Shown in pieces: positions 52,098 to 61,545 of a stretch of DNA of 64,000 nt. The notes under the pieces are model-generated. The model was not told the origin of the DNA. It did not search any database and saw nothing but the letters and a program-made list of their open reading frames with translations. The stretch covers positions 1-64,000 of the forward strand of contig VFGZ01000055.1 in NCBI GenBank assembly GCA_009392215.1, written 5' to 3'. The first letter of the stretch is position 1; every line of letters starts with the position of its first letter. Origin of the DNA: SAR202 cluster bacterium (GTDB lineage Bacteria; Chloroflexota; Dehalococcoidia; Lucifugimonadales; Lucifugimonadaceae). Position numbers and translations under genes: made by a program.

Positions 52098-53267
52098 TCA
52101 GCTTGTGCCCCATTCGCTGATATCGCCATGCTCAATGGCCATGCCGAAGCCCGGTTCTGATGATGGAACTATTTTGCCGTTTACTGGTGTTGCGGTGCCG
52201 GGGATACGGATTGTGTTTTCAAGTGGCACGCCCGGATCTGTGCCCAGCCAGTATTCTGCCATTGGGGATTCGGTGGCTGCCATTGCGAAGTGTTGTCCGA
52301 ACGGATTATTGGCACCGCCATGAGGGATCGTCGCGATTCCAGCGGTCTCTCCGATTGTGTGTATTTTCATTGCCTCCGTCAGCCCTCCGCCCCAATTTAG
52401 ATCAGGCTGTAGGATGTCTGCCGCACGTTTTTCAACTAGGTCAAGAAACGCATGTCGACCGTGGTGGTCTTCTCCTGTAGCGATTGCAACCCATGGTGCT
52501 GACTTTCGTAGTCTGGCGAGGCCGTCATTGTCTGTAGGAACTAATGGTTCCTCAAGCCACCTTAGATTGTATGGTCGCAAATGTTCAAGCAGGCGCTGGG
52601 CGAACTCGAAGTTGTAAGACATCACTGGATTGATCATTAGGTCGCGTTCTGCTCCGACACGTTCTCTTGCTTGAGAGACGTGATCGACCACAGCCTTGAT
52701 GCCGGCATCTCCGTCTGAGTAGTGCGATGGGTTAGTGATCTTGAATTTGGTGAAACCAAGTTCTTGAGACCAGTCCAAATCGTCTGATGTTGCGTAACAC
52801 GTAATAGACTCTCGGACTGGTCCTCCAAGAAGTGCGTAAACAGGTTGGTTGAGAATTTTGCCTTTAAGATCCCATAACGCTAAATCAACTCCACTCATTG
52901 CCGTTGAGGCTGTACCTGAAGTTCCAAATCTTTGAGAGACTCGCAGGATCAAGTCATTTAAGTGTTCGATTGCCATACAGTTTTGACCTTCGATAATCGG
53001 AGCGATCACGGTGTTGATGAAGGCTGAGACAGGCTCTCCAAATGCACACTCTCCCAGGCCCCATGTGCCATCTTCTGCGACCACTTTTACCCATACTGTG
53101 TCTAGTTGGCCTCCGGGCATATCGTGGGGATATCGTGAAAACCTAGGGTATAAATTTATAGGCATAGCTCGTTTGGCTGACTTATTCCAAGACGGGCGAC
53201 GTGGATTAACCTTACTGATTTGTTCGGGTAGGCTTACTCGTACGGACCTGACGGATTTAATTTTCAA
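52098..53267 (-). CDS. Enolase-superfamily protein 4, rhamnonate-dehydratase-like, Asn at first metal-ligand position
   Basis: A 389-residue paralog of the gene downstream. SGVDLALWDLKGKILNQPVY and ITCYATSDD, and SEPGFGMAIEHGD near the C terminus, match rhamnonate dehydratase layout. DLMINPVMSYN has Asn in place of the metal Asp; Glu in RWLEEPL and Glu in IATGEDHHG remain. FTKFKITNP has a K-x-K, and His lies in IPHGGANNPFGQHF. Start is TTG at 53267 with an AGAG six to eight bases upstream. A one-base junction links it to paralog 3, whose product starts right after. These two and the DAO gene form one operon. Confidence 0.85.
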   Translation of the reverse strand: MKIKSVRSVRVSLPEQISKVNPRRPSWNKSAKRAMPINLYPRFSRYPHDMPGGQLDTVWVKVVAEDGTWGLGECAFGEPVSAFINTVIAPIIEGQNCMAIEHLNDLILRVSQRFGTSGTASTAMSGVDLALWDLKGKILNQPVYALLGGPVRESITCYATSDDLDWSQELGFTKFKITNPSHYSDGDAGIKAVVDHVSQARERVGAERDLMINPVMSYNFEFAQRLLEHLRPYNLRWLEEPLVPTDNDGLARLRKSAPWVAIATGEDHHGRHAFLDLVEKRAADILQPDLNWGGGLTEAMKIHTIGETAGIATIPHGGANNPFGQHFAMAATESPMAEYWLGTDPGVPLENTIRIPGTATPVNGKIVPSSEPGFGMAIEHGDISEWGTS

Positions 53268-53307
53268 CTAAATTCTCTTTTGATTTGAGATACCAGATTA
53301 AACGACA

Positions 53308-54369
53308 ATGGATATTCGCAGAGCCGAAAGTCTACCAATGCGAGAGGGAGAAAGATCGGTGATAGGCCAATCAGTTAGCTTGGATCATTTTCAATCGTCA
53401 TGGTCTGACGAACCAGGCTATGAACAACTGGTAGTTAATCGGATTCATCATTCAGGAGAGATGATTGAGCTGCCCGTAGCGCGTATACGTGGTGCTCAAC
53501 CTGGACCTTTTCTTACAGTGATGTCAGGGATGCATGCAGGTGAATACTCGGGGATTCTTGCCGCCCAGAAACTTATTTCAACTGTAGATCCGATGGAACT
53601 TTCAGGGACTCTTATTGTTATTCCTGTGATTTCGACCCGTGCATTCATGGAACGAAATATGCAGTTGAGTCCTGTAGATCAGAAAGAAGTTCATTTTATC
53701 CGACCAGGAAATTCGGGTGGGACATACAGTGACTTACTGATCGACACACTTTTTGAGGTGGTAAAAAACTCAGATTACCTGATCGATTCGCACGCGGGAG
53801 AGATGGCACAGGCGTTAATGCCCTGGGTCCCAATTCCCATTAAAGGCTCTAATAGCTTGATTGAGCAGTCACTCTCGCTTGCTCGTGGGTTTGATGTCAA
53901 ATACATCGAGCCGAGAAGCGATGAAGCTTCGATCCCACCTTTTTGCCTGGCTCTTCTGGAAGAGGGGATTCCTAATATATGGGTTGAGTGCGGAAAAAAC
54001 GGTGTTCCGACTTCAAAAGATACTGCTACTCATTTAGAAGGCTATATAGCTGCTATGCAAACGCTGGATATGATTGACGGAGAACCGGCCCGCCCACCTC
54101 AGGAAGTACTAAAAGGCCGACGCTATCAAATCAATGCGAATATGTCAGGCGTATGGCATCCCGCGGTCAATGAAGGGGAAATCGTTGAATCAGGTCAGTA
54201 CCTAGGACGCATGACGGATTATTTTGGCAACATACTAGAGGAGTTTCATGCTCCACATCGCTCACTCGTTTTGTACTACTGGTCAAGCCCTGCCATTAAT
54301 GTAGATCGTCGACCTTTTGGATATGACTGGCATAGTGGTCTTGTTAGTTTGTTGGACCTTGAGTCATAA
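53308..54369 (+). CDS. Succinylglutamate desuccinylase/aspartoacylase (AstE/AspA) family protein
   Basis: A 353-residue M14-type zinc deacylase. GMHAGEYSG near residue 74 gives the His and Glu zinc ligands, IDSHAGEMAQ the second His, and IWVECGKNG the catalytic Glu. The C-terminal beta domain is about 260-353. It deacylates N-acyl amino acids or similar amides. ATG at 53308 has no good ribosome site; an in-frame ATG at 53338 is an alternative. It is divergent from paralog 4 and followed by an M19 dipeptidase eight bases later, so the pair form an operon. Confidence 0.85.
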   Translation: MDIRRAESLPMREGERSVIGQSVSLDHFQSSWSDEPGYEQLVVNRIHHSGEMIELPVARIRGAQPGPFLTVMSGMHAGEYSGILAAQKLISTVDPMELSGTLIVIPVISTRAFMERNMQLSPVDQKEVHFIRPGNSGGTYSDLLIDTLFEVVKNSDYLIDSHAGEMAQALMPWVPIPIKGSNSLIEQSLSLARGFDVKYIEPRSDEASIPPFCLALLEEGIPNIWVECGKNGVPTSKDTATHLEGYIAAMQTLDMIDGEPARPPQEVLKGRRYQINANMSGVWHPAVNEGEIVESGQYLGRMTDYFGNILEEFHAPHRSLVLYYWSSPAINVDRRPFGYDWHSGLVSLLDLES

Positions 54370-54376
54370 TCTCACA

Positions 54377-55384
54377 ATGTCTGATTTTCCTGTTTATCTT
54401 GCACACGATCATACCCAACGGGCGGAAGACTACCTGCGAGATCTTCAAGGTGGAGTTACCGGTAAGATACTCCACCTTACAATTGACTCGTGGATTGAAG
54501 CGCCAACTAAGCAAAAATACCTTGAAGCATATGATAGCTACGATGGTTTTAGGCAACGTGGCCTTGATGCGTTAACGAAATTGCATGCCATTGCCGATGA
54601 CCCTAGAAATAAGGTTCGTGTCATCCGAGAGTTTTCGGATCTTGAGATGGCTCGCAATGCAGGTCAATTGGCTATTATTGCGGGCAACGAAGGAGGCAAG
54701 ATTCTCGGGTCCCGTACAGGTTTAATCGATGCCTGGTTTCCCATGGGTTTGCGACATGTTCAATTTAACTGGGCAATGCCGAATTTACTGGGTGCCTCCC
54801 AGACACAAGAAGACGATCCGGATCAACCTGGTCTTACAGAGTTTGGCCGAGAGGCGATTGAAATAATGAATGCGCGGGGAATGATAGTTGATGTTTCACA
54901 TTCTGCTCCTCAAACGATTATCGATGCATTAGAAGCTACTTCTAAACCGATATTGAACTCTCATTCTGGTGGTAGATCTATCGCGGACAAGCAACAAAAT
55001 TTGTGGGATGGACAGATACGTGCAATGGCGGATAATGGAGGTGTTATAGGGATACATTTTTGTTCAAGATTGGTACTTGGCCAAAATGGTGTCCAGGCAG
55101 AAATCAGTGACGTTGTGCGTCAGATTCGCTACGTGTACGAAGTTGGTGGAATCGATGTTGTTGGGTTGGGTCCTGATTGGGTTTTAGGTGATCCTGCCCG
55201 TGATGTTCCCTACCTGCGTAACACCGATCAGGAAGATTTGACCTGGGCAAAGGGGCTGGAAGATTCAGGTGAATTGCCAAATCTGTGGGACCCACTATCA
55301 GCATCAGGTTTTACGTCTGCTGAAATTGAAAAGATAGCTGGTGGAAATATGCTGCGATTGTTTAGGGATGTTTTACCAAGCTGA
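54377..55384 (+). CDS. M19-type (renal dipeptidase-like) membrane dipeptidase homolog
   Basis: A 335-residue protein. IAGNEGGKIL replaces the E-G-G loop, MIVDVSHSAPQTIIDA and ILNSHSGGRSI are the M19 His-rich segments, and VVGLGPDWVLG stands where G-S-D-F-D-G is usual. The N-terminal His-x-Asp motif is shifted (LAHDHTQRAE). The change G-S-D-F to G-P-D-W suggests a diverged subgroup. M19 enzymes cleave dipeptides, often with a D-residue at the C terminus. I start at ATG 54377, eight bases after the upstream stop, rather than an in-frame ATG inside the previous gene. It is cotranscribed with the AstE/AspA gene. Confidence 0.82.
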   Translation: MSDFPVYLAHDHTQRAEDYLRDLQGGVTGKILHLTIDSWIEAPTKQKYLEAYDSYDGFRQRGLDALTKLHAIADDPRNKVRVIREFSDLEMARNAGQLAIIAGNEGGKILGSRTGLIDAWFPMGLRHVQFNWAMPNLLGASQTQEDDPDQPGLTEFGREAIEIMNARGMIVDVSHSAPQTIIDALEATSKPILNSHSGGRSIADKQQNLWDGQIRAMADNGGVIGIHFCSRLVLGQNGVQAEISDVVRQIRYVYEVGGIDVVGLGPDWVLGDPARDVPYLRNTDQEDLTWAKGLEDSGELPNLWDPLSASGFTSAEIEKIAGGNMLRLFRDVLPS

Positions 55385-55406
55385 AAAGTGTTGGTATAAG
55401 CAGTGC

Positions 55407-55428
55407 ATTAACAAAAGACGTTGTTAAT
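55407..55428. repeat. Perfect inverted repeat between convergent genes
   Basis: ATTAACAA, six bases, then TTGTTAAT form a perfect eight-base inverted repeat, 23 bases after the dipeptidase stop and 58 bases before the nudC stop. It is AT rich and has no T-run on either strand, so a rho-independent terminator is doubtful. A weak bidirectional terminator or protein site is possible. Confidence 0.35.
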
Positions 55429-55485
55429 ACAGTTGATTGTTGCTGGGAGCAGTAAATTTGTTTTAAAGGTAATTTCTTAGATCTA

Positions 55486-56412
55486 TTATCTATTCATTTC
55501 ATATGCCCATGATTTGATCAGGTGATGTGCGATCGCGATGGGGCCGGGGATATTGACGCCGTCTAGTTTGTCTTCCAATGCTAGTTTTACGTCTTCTTTG
55601 GTGAACCATCTAACATCTGACATTTCGCCCGGATCAGAGATGATTTCATCTGAGATAGCTTCTGCATGGCATCCGATCATCAAGGAAGAAGGAAAAGGCC
55701 AGGGCTGGGATGAATGGTATGTCACTTTTCCAACTTCTAATCCGGATTCTTCCTTAACTTCCCGCCTGACACCTTCTTCTATTGATTCTCCTTGGTCCAT
55801 AAACCCAGCCAAACAGGAGTAGAAAGTAGAATTTGATCGGGCGAGTGTTTGGCCCATTACACATCGTTCGCCTTTGTACACAAGCATAATGGCTACTGGA
55901 TCAGTCCGAGGGAAATGTTGTGTTTTACAACTATGGCATTCTCTCATTAGACCGCCGCGTTGACTTTCGGATTCTGTTCCACAAACGGAGCAGAATCTGT
56001 TTTGGGTATGCCAGTTTAGGTTTGAACGGGCTTGAGCCAATATTCCAGACTGTTCATTGGTAATTGAAGCAGCTGCTGAGCGACCGTCCTCAAAATTCAC
56101 CTGCCCTGCAAACTTTAAGATGTCAGATGGATTTTCTAAAAGAGATACGTCTACAGCAAAATAAGGAGTTCGTTGCGTGTCGAAGCCGAGAAATGTTGGA
56201 CTACTGGTTTTTTCAGGAAATTCCTTTAGAAATTCGTTGTCGATCCAGGCTAACTCAGCCTGTTGCTTCTTGAGTATTAGCGGATTCAGTTTGTGAAAAG
56301 GTAGAAATTTGGCGTTATCTTGCCAAACCATATCCTTTAGTAATTGTTCGTCTCGACGTTCAACGTCCCCTCTATCAAGTGGGTTTCCGGCGAATATGTG
56401 GGTATACGACAA
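55486..56412 (-). CDS. nudC: NADH pyrophosphatase/NAD-capped RNA decapping Nudix hydrolase
   Basis: A 308-residue NudC. A zinc ribbon (C-x2-C at FCSVCGTE, and CHSCKTQHFPR) precedes the Nudix box GFMDQGESIEEGVRREVKEE (G-x5-E-x7-REVxEE), and the NADH-specific signature SQPWPFPSS follows. It hydrolyses NAD(H) and removes NAD caps from RNA. The start is TTG at 56412 with a GAGGA about nine bases ahead; no in-frame ATG is available nearby. Upstream is a gap of 165 bases to the next gene on the same strand. Confidence 0.92.
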   Translation of the reverse strand: MSYTHIFAGNPLDRGDVERRDEQLLKDMVWQDNAKFLPFHKLNPLILKKQQAELAWIDNEFLKEFPEKTSSPTFLGFDTQRTPYFAVDVSLLENPSDILKFAGQVNFEDGRSAAASITNEQSGILAQARSNLNWHTQNRFCSVCGTESESQRGGLMRECHSCKTQHFPRTDPVAIMLVYKGERCVMGQTLARSNSTFYSCLAGFMDQGESIEEGVRREVKEESGLEVGKVTYHSSQPWPFPSSLMIGCHAEAISDEIISDPGEMSDVRWFTKEDVKLALEDKLDGVNIPGPIAIAHHLIKSWAYEMNR

Positions 56413-56577
56413 TTGTCGAGTTCCTCATGGCTTGTGACGTGGTGGTTTAAGTTATTTCATATATAACCCGTTTATGCTCGATGGCATACGGTGTTATTGA
56501 AGCAGGTATTAGTTGGAATAATTTCGAAAGTTACGTTGTTTCGTGTCGCGGCTGGGTAATTGCAAGAGGTCTTTGCA

Positions 56578-57810
56578 TTAGTCCTTATCTTGAGTAGCCC
56601 ATGCTCCAGTAGATTTTTTAGTATCGCCTGTAATGTAATTGTTCCACCATCCTGGTTGTGCTTCGGGCGAATCGACATCAATTTTGAATTCGTCTATTGC
56701 CTCTGGTATCAGTTCAATCCCGAGTCCCGGCCGTCCATTAGGGAATATAGAGCCATTTCGGATATCAAACATCGGTGTGATGATCTTTTCAAAAGTTTCA
56801 AACCATGTGTGTAGGCATTCTTCGCGATATAAATTTGGAATGGCTATTGAAGCTTGAAAAGAGGCTGCTATTGCCACTGGGCCGAGTGCATCATGGGGAC
56901 TTACCCTTATGTATTGTATTTCTGCCATTGAAGCGATGCGTCGAATCTCACTGATGCCTCCGCACCACGCAATGTCGGGCATTATGTAATCGACCAGCCT
57001 GTCGCTGAGGATTTTATCGTAGTCCCAGCGTGTAAAGTGACGCTCGCCTACGCATAGGGGGACACTCGTGTTCTCACGTATTTGGCGAAGAGAGTTGTGG
57101 TTTTCCACGTGTGTTGGCTCTTCAAACCACACTAGGTCAACATGCTCTATTGCATTTGCTGCTTTTATGGCTGAAGCAACGTCCATTCTTGCATGGGCGT
57201 CCACGAGTATTTCGTAGTTCGGGCCAACGGTTTCTCTTAGAGCTTCCATCCATTCAACGGCATCGGCAATCGCTTTAGGTTCCATGCGTTCGACCATGTT
57301 TGCACCGTAGTATGTTTCGCCCATAGTGCGTCGATTTGGAAACGGGTCGGTTTTGATTGCTTCATAACCTGCTTCAACAGTGAGCTTGGCTTCTTGTATT
57401 AAAACGTCGATGCCCTGGCCATAACTGAGGTCTCGAACATGGGTGTACAGGGGGACACTTTCGTGGACAGGACCTCCCAGTAGGTCGTAAATAGGTGTCC
57501 CCAGAACTTTGCCTTTAATATCCCATAAGGCGATGTCTATCGCGCTAATTAAATGAGAAATATAGCCGCGTCCATTTAAGTCCGAGTTGACATGGAAAAT
57601 ACGCTGCCAAATTTCTTCGATGTTCTTTGGGTCGCTTCCGATTACTAGGGGTTTTATGGCCTCTAGGCCACGTAATAGGTGTCCATTTACAGCGTAATCT
57701 GTGCATTCCCCCAGACCAGTGATTCCTTCATCTGTTTCGACTTCTACGAACAGCCATGCGAGGCCAGGAATTGGCATCACAAGGTGGCTTTTTATATCCG
57801 TAATTTTCAA
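56578..57810 (-). CDS. Enolase-superfamily protein 5, galactonate dehydratase-like
   Basis: A 410-residue protein. ISAIDIALWDIKGKVLGTPIY is the barrel signature. Active-site residues follow the galactonate dehydratase pattern: YEAIKTDPFP, EILVDAHARMD (Asp and His, as in DgoD), VWFEEPT, CVGERHFTRWDY, and His in RVSPHDALGPV with the Asp in IMPDIAWCGGIS. It would dehydrate a sugar acid to a 2-keto-3-deoxy acid. The start is TTG at 57810 with AAGGA ten bases before it. It is divergent from the YjhG-type dehydratase, and the 231-base gap between them holds a palindrome, so the two are likely regulated together. Confidence 0.88.
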   Translation of the reverse strand: MKITDIKSHLVMPIPGLAWLFVEVETDEGITGLGECTDYAVNGHLLRGLEAIKPLVIGSDPKNIEEIWQRIFHVNSDLNGRGYISHLISAIDIALWDIKGKVLGTPIYDLLGGPVHESVPLYTHVRDLSYGQGIDVLIQEAKLTVEAGYEAIKTDPFPNRRTMGETYYGANMVERMEPKAIADAVEWMEALRETVGPNYEILVDAHARMDVASAIKAANAIEHVDLVWFEEPTHVENHNSLRQIRENTSVPLCVGERHFTRWDYDKILSDRLVDYIMPDIAWCGGISEIRRIASMAEIQYIRVSPHDALGPVAIAASFQASIAIPNLYREECLHTWFETFEKIITPMFDIRNGSIFPNGRPGLGIELIPEAIDEFKIDVDSPEAQPGWWNNYITGDTKKSTGAWATQDKD

Positions 57811-58041
57811 ATTATTGAGTTCCTTGTGGTATCTGTTATTGGCGATATGGGTGGATTGTAGTCCAAGTCTTTAGGTTCCGATCTCTCTGTCTTGACTTAT
57901 ATCTTGCGATCGTCATTGGTACGATCACTTTTTCAATTAAAGGTTTGCGTGTAGAACAATAATGAAACGGTTCTAAGAAGTATTATTCTTTTTGTTGTGA
58001 ATCTCTTTTAAATAAAAATACAAATTCGACTGGAACCAGTA
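57811..58041. promoter_or_regulatory. Divergent promoter region between two sugar-acid dehydratase genes
   Basis: 231 non-coding bases between the enolase-type dehydratase (leftward) and the YjhG-type dehydratase (rightward). GATCGT-N7-ACGATC (57908-57926) is a perfect six-base inverted repeat with a 19-base overall size, similar to operators of LacI/GntR regulators. A TTGACT at 57893-57898 is a possible -35 for the rightward gene, but no matching -10 was seen 17 bases later. No regulator gene lies nearby. Confidence 0.45.
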
Positions 58042-60063
58042 ATGACCTCACGAGTTTATCCTGATCATGATACGGCCGAAGTTGCGATTGACGATATTCT
58101 TGGCATTGACGAGGATCCTGCAAACCGTGAGATCCAAACCCATGCTGATGGTCCTAAGGGGACCGTTCCATTTACGGCTGAGTTTCTTATTGAAGAACCC
58201 AGTGGTAATCATTTTGGAATGACTCAGAATGCCGGGATGGGCTGGAATCCTTCAGAGTTGATGCGAAAGCAATTCATTATTCTTTCAACTGTTGGTGGCG
58301 TTAAACACGAAGATGGTTCACCCATAGCGCTCGGGTTGCACACAGGTCATTTTGAATTGCGTGACATGGTTACCGACGCTGCTGAAGAACTAAAAAAACT
58401 GAAATCTGTTCCATTCGCAGCTTTTTGTTCCGATCCTTGTGATGGCAGGACTCAAGGAACTACTGGCATGCTCGATTCACTTCCTTATCGGAATGATGCA
58501 GCTCAGGTTTTCAGGCGCATTGCCCGCTCATTGCCCACCGTGCGAGGAGTTTTGGGGGTTGCTTCCTGTGATAAGGGCTTGCCTGCAATGATGATGGCTT
58601 TGGCTGGGCTTCGCAGTCAGCCTACGGTTGTCGTTCCTGGCGGAACGACACTCAAGCCTAATGTCGGAGAGGATACGGGTCAGATTCAATCAATTGGAGC
58701 CAGGTTTGCTCAAGGTGAAGTGACTCTTGAGTATGCACAGGATGTTGGGTGTCGATCATGCGCGTCACCCGGAGGAGGGTGTCAATTTCTTGGGACCGCT
58801 GGTACTTCACAGGTTGTTGCTGAGGCGCTGGGTCTTGCAATAACCCATTCCGCCCTTTCACCAAGTGGAACTCCTGCCTGGCATGACATTGCACGTCGTT
58901 CTGCACGTGCCTTAGTGATGATGGAACATCGCGGAGTAACTTCTAGAGATATTTTGGTAGACGCTGCTTTTGAGAATGCGATGGCGGTTCATGCTGCTTG
59001 CGGAGGTTCCACAAACCTGTTGTTGCACATGCCAGCGATTGCCCATGCCGCCGGGCGAAAGCGTATGACTGTCGAAGACTGGAACAGAGTCAATTTAGAT
59101 GTTCCCAGATTGGTTGATGTTTTACCGAACGGACCAGTTGGGCATCCTACTACCCAGCTGTATGCTGCAGGTGGTGTTCCAGAGGTGATGTTGCACCTGC
59201 GCAGTTTGGGTCTTATAAACACGGATGTTCTTACTGCTACAGGTCAGACACTTGATGAGAACCTTGATTGGTGGGAAGACTCTGAGCGACGCCATGATGT
59301 CCGAAAATACCTCAAAGACGTTGACGGTGTAAATCCCGAGGACGTCATCATGTCGCCGGATCGTGCAAGTGAAAAGAAACTTACCAGTACCGTGACATTC
59401 CCCAGAGGCAACATTGCACCCGAAGGTTCTGTAATTAAAAGTACTGCAATAGATCCTTCAGTTGTCGACAGTGACGGCGTGTATAGAAAAGTTGGTCCTG
59501 CTCGAGTATTTCGATCAGAGCGTGCTGCGATGGGTGCGATTAAGTCTAGAGATGACGAACATAAAATTAAGGCAGGTGACATCATGATCGTCACATGCGG
59601 CGGCCCTCTTGGAACGGGTATGGAGGAGGTGTATCAGTTGACAGCCGCGCTCAAACATCTTTCATATGGTAAACACGTAGCGCTGATAACCGATGCAAGA
59701 TTTTCTGGGGTATCAACAGGAGCCTGTATTGGTCATGTGGGCCCAGAAGCACTTGCAGGAGGTCCGATTGGCCGCGTAAGAGACGGGGATCTGATCGAAA
59801 TTAACATAGATCGAAAAGACCTGTCAGGTTCACTTAACCTCATTGGGAACAGTGGTGAAAATAAAGGTGTTGATTGGGGTACTGACGAGCTAGAAAGACG
59901 ATCTACCCCAAGTGACTTAGCACCGCATCCGCAGTTGCCTGACGACTCTCGCTTGTGGGCTGCCCTTCAATCTGCGAGCGGAGGGACATGGGGAGGATGT
60001 GTTTTTGATGTGGACTCTATAGTCGAGACGATCGAAGCGGGGAAGAAAGCTTTAGGGCGTTAG
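58042..60063 (+). CDS. yjhG: YjhG/YagF-type sugar acid (D-xylonate) dehydratase, IlvD/Edd family
   Basis: A 673-residue IlvD/Edd dehydratase. [10 protein letters not shown]-like [45 protein letters not shown] and [17 protein letters not shown] carry the Fe-S Cys, and [22 protein letters not shown] is the C-terminal signature. The length (about 650-670, longer than IlvD or Edd) and these segments match YjhG/YagF, known as D-xylonate dehydratases in E. coli. It removes water from a sugar acid to a 2-keto-3-deoxy acid. ATG at 58042. Its stop is adjacent to that of the convergent amidohydrolase (60064). With the neighbouring galactonate dehydratase-like gene it suggests pentonate or hexonate use. 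Confidence 0.88.
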   Translation: MTSRVYPDHDTAEVAIDDILGIDEDPANREIQTHADGPKGTVPFTAEFLIEEPSGNHFGMTQNAGMGWNPSELMRKQFIILSTVGGVKHEDGSPIALGLHTGHFELRDMVTDAAEELKKLKSVPFAAFCSDPCDGRTQGTTGMLDSLPYRNDAAQVFRRIARSLPTVRGVLGVASCDKGLPAMMMALAGLRSQPTVVVPGGTTLKPNVGEDTGQIQSIGARFAQGEVTLEYAQDVGCRSCASPGGGCQFLGTAGTSQVVAEALGLAITHSALSPSGTPAWHDIARRSARALVMMEHRGVTSRDILVDAAFENAMAVHAACGGSTNLLLHMPAIAHAAGRKRMTVEDWNRVNLDVPRLVDVLPNGPVGHPTTQLYAAGGVPEVMLHLRSLGLINTDVLTATGQTLDENLDWWEDSERRHDVRKYLKDVDGVNPEDVIMSPDRASEKKLTSTVTFPRGNIAPEGSVIKSTAIDPSVVDSDGVYRKVGPARVFRSERAAMGAIKSRDDEHKIKAGDIMIVTCGGPLGTGMEEVYQLTAALKHLSYGKHVALITDARFSGVSTGACIGHVGPEALAGGPIGRVRDGDLIEINIDRKDLSGSLNLIGNSGENKGVDWGTDELERRSTPSDLAPHPQLPDDSRLWAALQSASGGTWGGCVFDVDSIVETIEAGKKALGR

Positions 60064-61323
60064 CTAAACTAGAACCCTGTCATTTAACTTGATGACCTGA
60101 CCTGACTTCACGACTGTCGAGGCGCAGTCCATATCACGTATCGCTTTAGACGGATCACCTGTGAATACCGCTATGTCGGCGACGTATCCTTTTTTAAGTT
60201 TTCCGACTTCTTTGTTTACACCCAGAGCTTCTGCAGTTCCTGCTGTATTAGCATGTATTGCTTTCCAGTTAGACCATCCAAGAGTTTCAACGAAAGCCCA
60301 GGCATTTGCGCATGATCGATCGTGGGTGCCGTATGGCATACCCATGTCGAGGCCGGTTGTGAACCTGACACCTGCGTCATGCATTTTATTTAGTGTTTCG
60401 ATATGTTCGTGCTCTTCAACGACTGTACTGGAAACAGACCAATGTGGATCACTTGGTCCCGGCTCACCTCTTTCCTTAGCTTCTTGCCCCAATAGATGGT
60501 GTCCGATGGTTGGGTCTACCCATTGGCCGTTATCGACCATTTGGTCAACAGTTAATGGGTCGTAATCTAATCCTTTTGTGGGATCTGAGTGATACCACCG
60601 TGAATGAATGAGGTGATCTACACCTGCTTCGACGACATTTTTGACCCCTTGAGCGGAGAGGGTATGAGTGGCAATAGGAATATTTACCCTGTGTGCCTCT
60701 TCAACAGCGGCTTTTAAAGCATCAACGGAATATTGTGGTTGCCTTGGGTTTGCTGTTGGCGTGAACATTCCTCCTGTTGCCATCATTTTGATTACGTTTG
60801 CGCCAAGTTTCACCTGTGTTCGAACTGCTTGTCGCACTTGATCTTCTGTATCAGCTTCAGTACCGAAGAACCAACAGTGTCCGGCTGTAATAGTGATGGG
60901 GGTGCCGGCCAGCAATAATCTTGGTCCCGGAACATGACCATTGTTAATCATCTCTCGGACCGGGAATGCAACTTCGTTTCGCGATCCTAGATCGCGAATA
61001 GTAGTAACGCCTGCAAGCACCGCTTTACGCATGTTGTTAGTGGCTCGAATTGTTAACTGCTGGACGTTTTCAGTTAACGCGAGTGTTTGTGCCTCTGGTG
61101 TCGCGCTGCAGTGCATGTGCGAATGCGCATCAATAAGTCCCGGTAGAATCGATTGATTTCCGAGATCGTGAACTTCGTACGATTCGTTGGCGCCAGTAAT
61201 ACTAGACGTTGGTTCGACGGCGGTGATAATACCGTTTTCAACTACTATTGCGTGATCATCTAGCCATGCTGAAACATTTTCATTTGCTACACGCTTGGCT
61301 TTGAAAATACTTTTTTTCGTCAT
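60064..61323 (-). CDS. Imidazolonepropionase/prolidase-type amidohydrolase
   Basis: A 419-residue amidohydrolase-1 protein with N-terminal and C-terminal beta segments. His67 and His69 lie in LIDAHSHMH. Lys in NVIKMMATGG, His in ATHTL, His in HLIHSRW and Asp in TGLDMGMP complete the binuclear site of the imidazolonepropionase/Xaa-Pro dipeptidase group. It hydrolyses cyclic amides or dipeptides. ATG at 61323; the upstream gap of 222 bases is AT rich and probably holds its promoter. No histidine-degradation genes are nearby, so imidazolonepropionase itself is unlikely. Confidence 0.85.
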   Translation of the reverse strand: MTKKSIFKAKRVANENVSAWLDDHAIVVENGIITAVEPTSSITGANESYEVHDLGNQSILPGLIDAHSHMHCSATPEAQTLALTENVQQLTIRATNNMRKAVLAGVTTIRDLGSRNEVAFPVREMINNGHVPGPRLLLAGTPITITAGHCWFFGTEADTEDQVRQAVRTQVKLGANVIKMMATGGMFTPTANPRQPQYSVDALKAAVEEAHRVNIPIATHTLSAQGVKNVVEAGVDHLIHSRWYHSDPTKGLDYDPLTVDQMVDNGQWVDPTIGHHLLGQEAKERGEPGPSDPHWSVSSTVVEEHEHIETLNKMHDAGVRFTTGLDMGMPYGTHDRSCANAWAFVETLGWSNWKAIHANTAGTAEALGVNKEVGKLKKGYVADIAVFTGDPSKAIRDMDCASTVVKSGQVIKLNDRVLV

Positions 61324-61545
61324 AAGTTTTCTTAGTGATTTCGTTGTTGAGGGGTAATGATTTTTTGTTCTGCTTCTGTATACCGTAAATAATTACTAAC
61401 CGCATGCAGCGGACAATAATTTATGCACTTTTCTTTTTATGTGCAATAAAAATTGTTATTGATTGATGCGTTATAACGATAGCTACGGTATGAATTGGTA
61501 ATTGTTGTTTGTGGATTGAACTTTTATAGATCAAGCATTCGGCTA

